DNA of 6,241 nt from Pseudomonadota bacterium (lineage in GTDB: Bacteria; Pseudomonadota; Gammaproteobacteria; Burkholderiales; Burkholderiaceae_C). The translations under genes and the position numbers were made by a program. The notes under the pieces are model-generated. The model saw nothing but the letters and a program-made list of their open reading frames with translations, was not told the DNA's origin and did no database searches. Numbering within the stretch: the stretch's first letter is position 1; each line of letters begins with the position of its first letter. The DNA lies in NCBI GenBank assembly GCA_018241985.1, contig JAFECV010000139.1, positions 1-6,241 of the forward strand, in the 5' to 3' direction. Positions 5,272 to 6,241 of this stretch are shown here, in pieces.

Positions 5272-6241
5272 TGTCGCCGCAGCAAGTGCTTTCCCAGTTC
5301 GCCGCGACCGGCGTCGAGACCTGCTTTCACGGCCGCCACATCGATCCGCAGATCTACGCCGGCCTGGACGGCAGCAACTGGCGCCTGAAGGACTACCTGG
5401 CGCGCGACGGCTACCGGGCGCTGCGCAAGATCCTCGGCAAGGACGACGCTGCCGGCAACGCGCCCGGCATGACGCCCGAGCAGGTGATCGCCGAGGTCAA
5501 GGCCTCCGGGCTGCGCGGCCGCGGCGGCGCCGGCTTCCCGACCGGCCTGAAGTGGAGCTTCATGCCGCGCCAGTTCCCGGGCCAGAAGTACCTGGTCTGC
5601 AATTCGGACGAGGGCGAACCGGGCACCTGCAAGGACCGCGACATCCTGCACTACAACCCGCACATCGTGATCGAGGGCATGGCGATCGCCGCCTACGCGA
5701 TGGGCGCCACGGTCGGCATCAACTACATCCACGGCGAGATCTTCACGACCTACGAGCGCTTCGAGGAGGCGCTAGAGGAGGCGCGCGCCGCCGGGTTGAT
5801 CGGCAGGAACATCCTGGGCAGCGGCTTCGACTTCGAGCTGCATGCGTTCCACGGATTCGGCGCCTACATCTGCGGCGAGGAAACCGCGCTGCTCGAATCG
5901 ATCGAGGGCAAGAAGGGCATGCCGCGCTTCAAGCCGCCGTTCCCGGCGAGCTACGGCGTGTACGGCAAGCCGACCACGATCAACAACACGGAAACCTTTG
6001 CCGCCGTGCCCTGGCTGATCCGCCATGGCGCGCAGGCGTACCTGGAGTGCGGCAAGCCGAACAACGGCGGCACCAAGATCTATTCGATCAGCGGCGACGT
6101 CGAGCGGCCCGGTAACTACGAAATCCCGATGGGCACGCCATTCCCGAAGCTGCTCGAACTCGCCGGCGGCGTGCGCGGCGGCCGGGGGCTGAAGGCGGTG
6201 ATTCCGGGCGGATCGTCCGCGCCGGTGCTGCCGGCGTCGAT
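5271..6241 (+). CDS. nuoF: NADH-quinone oxidoreductase subunit F (FMN/NADH-binding, complex I 51-kDa subunit), partial at 3' end
   Basis: The frame runs open to the right edge, giving 323 codons of an expected roughly 430. NuoF binds NADH and FMN and passes electrons to its 4Fe-4S cluster and to NuoE. The glycine-rich [13 protein letters not shown] (residues 83-95) and [14 protein letters not shown] (111-124) form the FMN/NADH site. [15 protein letters not shown] (199-213), [12 protein letters not shown] (215-226), [10 protein letters not shown] (233-242) and IPGGSSAPV (311-319) are further family blocks. The Cys-x-x-Cys-x-x-Cys ligands of the Fe-S cluster lie beyond the window. Two adjacent in-frame ATGs exist, at 5268 and 5271. 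GAGGTG (5260-5265) is 2 nt from the first and 5 nt from the second, so 5271 is preferred. It shares one base with the nuoE stop; using 5268 would give an ATGA overlap. Translational coupling is likely either way. Confidence 0.97.
   Translation, partial: MSPQQVLSQFAATGVETCFHGRHIDPQIYAGLDGSNWRLKDYLARDGYRALRKILGKDDAAGNAPGMTPEQVIAEVKASGLRGRGGAGFPTGLKWSFMPRQFPGQKYLVCNSDEGEPGTCKDRDILHYNPHIVIEGMAIAAYAMGATVGINYIHGEIFTTYERFEEALEEARAAGLIGRNILGSGFDFELHAFHGFGAYICGEETALLESIEGKKGMPRFKPPFPASYGVYGKPTTINNTETFAAVPWLIRHGAQAYLECGKPNNGGTKIYSISGDVERPGNYEIPMGTPFPKLLELAGGVRGGRGLKAVIPGGSSAPVLPAS

Noticed and set aside
5381..5400. NuoF as a frameshifted or broken gene, because no closed frame ends inside the window
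   Set aside because: Direct translation from 5271 to 6241 is uninterrupted with all family blocks in order. The gene simply continues past the window edge.
1..6241. CRISPR array, tRNA or rRNA gene, insertion sequence, phage or defence genes
   Set aside because: There are no regularly spaced repeats, tRNA-like cloverleaf, transposase motifs or terminal inverted repeats. Essentially all sequence outside the described gaps belongs to recognised housekeeping genes.

Overview
This window is a GC-rich, densely coding chromosomal segment, with every gene on the + strand. It looks like a betaproteobacterium of the order Burkholderiales, probably near the Comamonadaceae or the Rubrivivax/Leptothrix group. 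That placement rests on the gene order at the left, on the NuoD and NuoF protein sequences, and on intergenic repeats that resemble ones I remember from that group. No database search was run.

Left half (1-3307): the C-terminal end of an Fe-S/FAD oxidoreductase, then a DUF971 protein, ubiE, a secreted or membrane-anchored Tim44-domain protein, and ubiJ. This is the usual Burkholderiales ubiquinone-biosynthesis neighbourhood, in which ubiB would be expected next. UbiE is the C-methyltransferase of ubiquinone and menaquinone synthesis. UbiJ is the SCP2-fold lipid-binding accessory factor of the Ubi complex. The 174-nt gap before ubiE (720-893) has a degenerate terminator-like hairpin, an AT-rich inverted repeat and further palindromes.

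Junction (3308-3481): 174 nt of non-coding sequence with three short perfect palindromes in a row. It resembles a dispersed Burkholderiales intergenic repeat. It lies where ubiB would be expected on the left and nuoABC on the right.

Right half (3482-6241): nuoD, nuoE and the first 323 codons of nuoF. These are peripheral-arm subunits of respiratory complex I (NADH:ubiquinone oxidoreductase). The genes overlap by 4 nt and 1 nt, as in a translationally coupled operon. NuoF carries FMN and binds NADH, NuoE carries a 2Fe-2S cluster, and NuoD forms the quinone site with NuoB.

Functionally, the window puts ubiquinone synthesis next to the main ubiquinone-reducing enzyme. Because two normally separate operons meet exactly at a repeat, this is either a repeat-mediated rearrangement or an assembly join. 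I found no new defence, mobile or RNA system. Apart from the junction and the regulatory structures before ubiE, the content is ordinary housekeeping.
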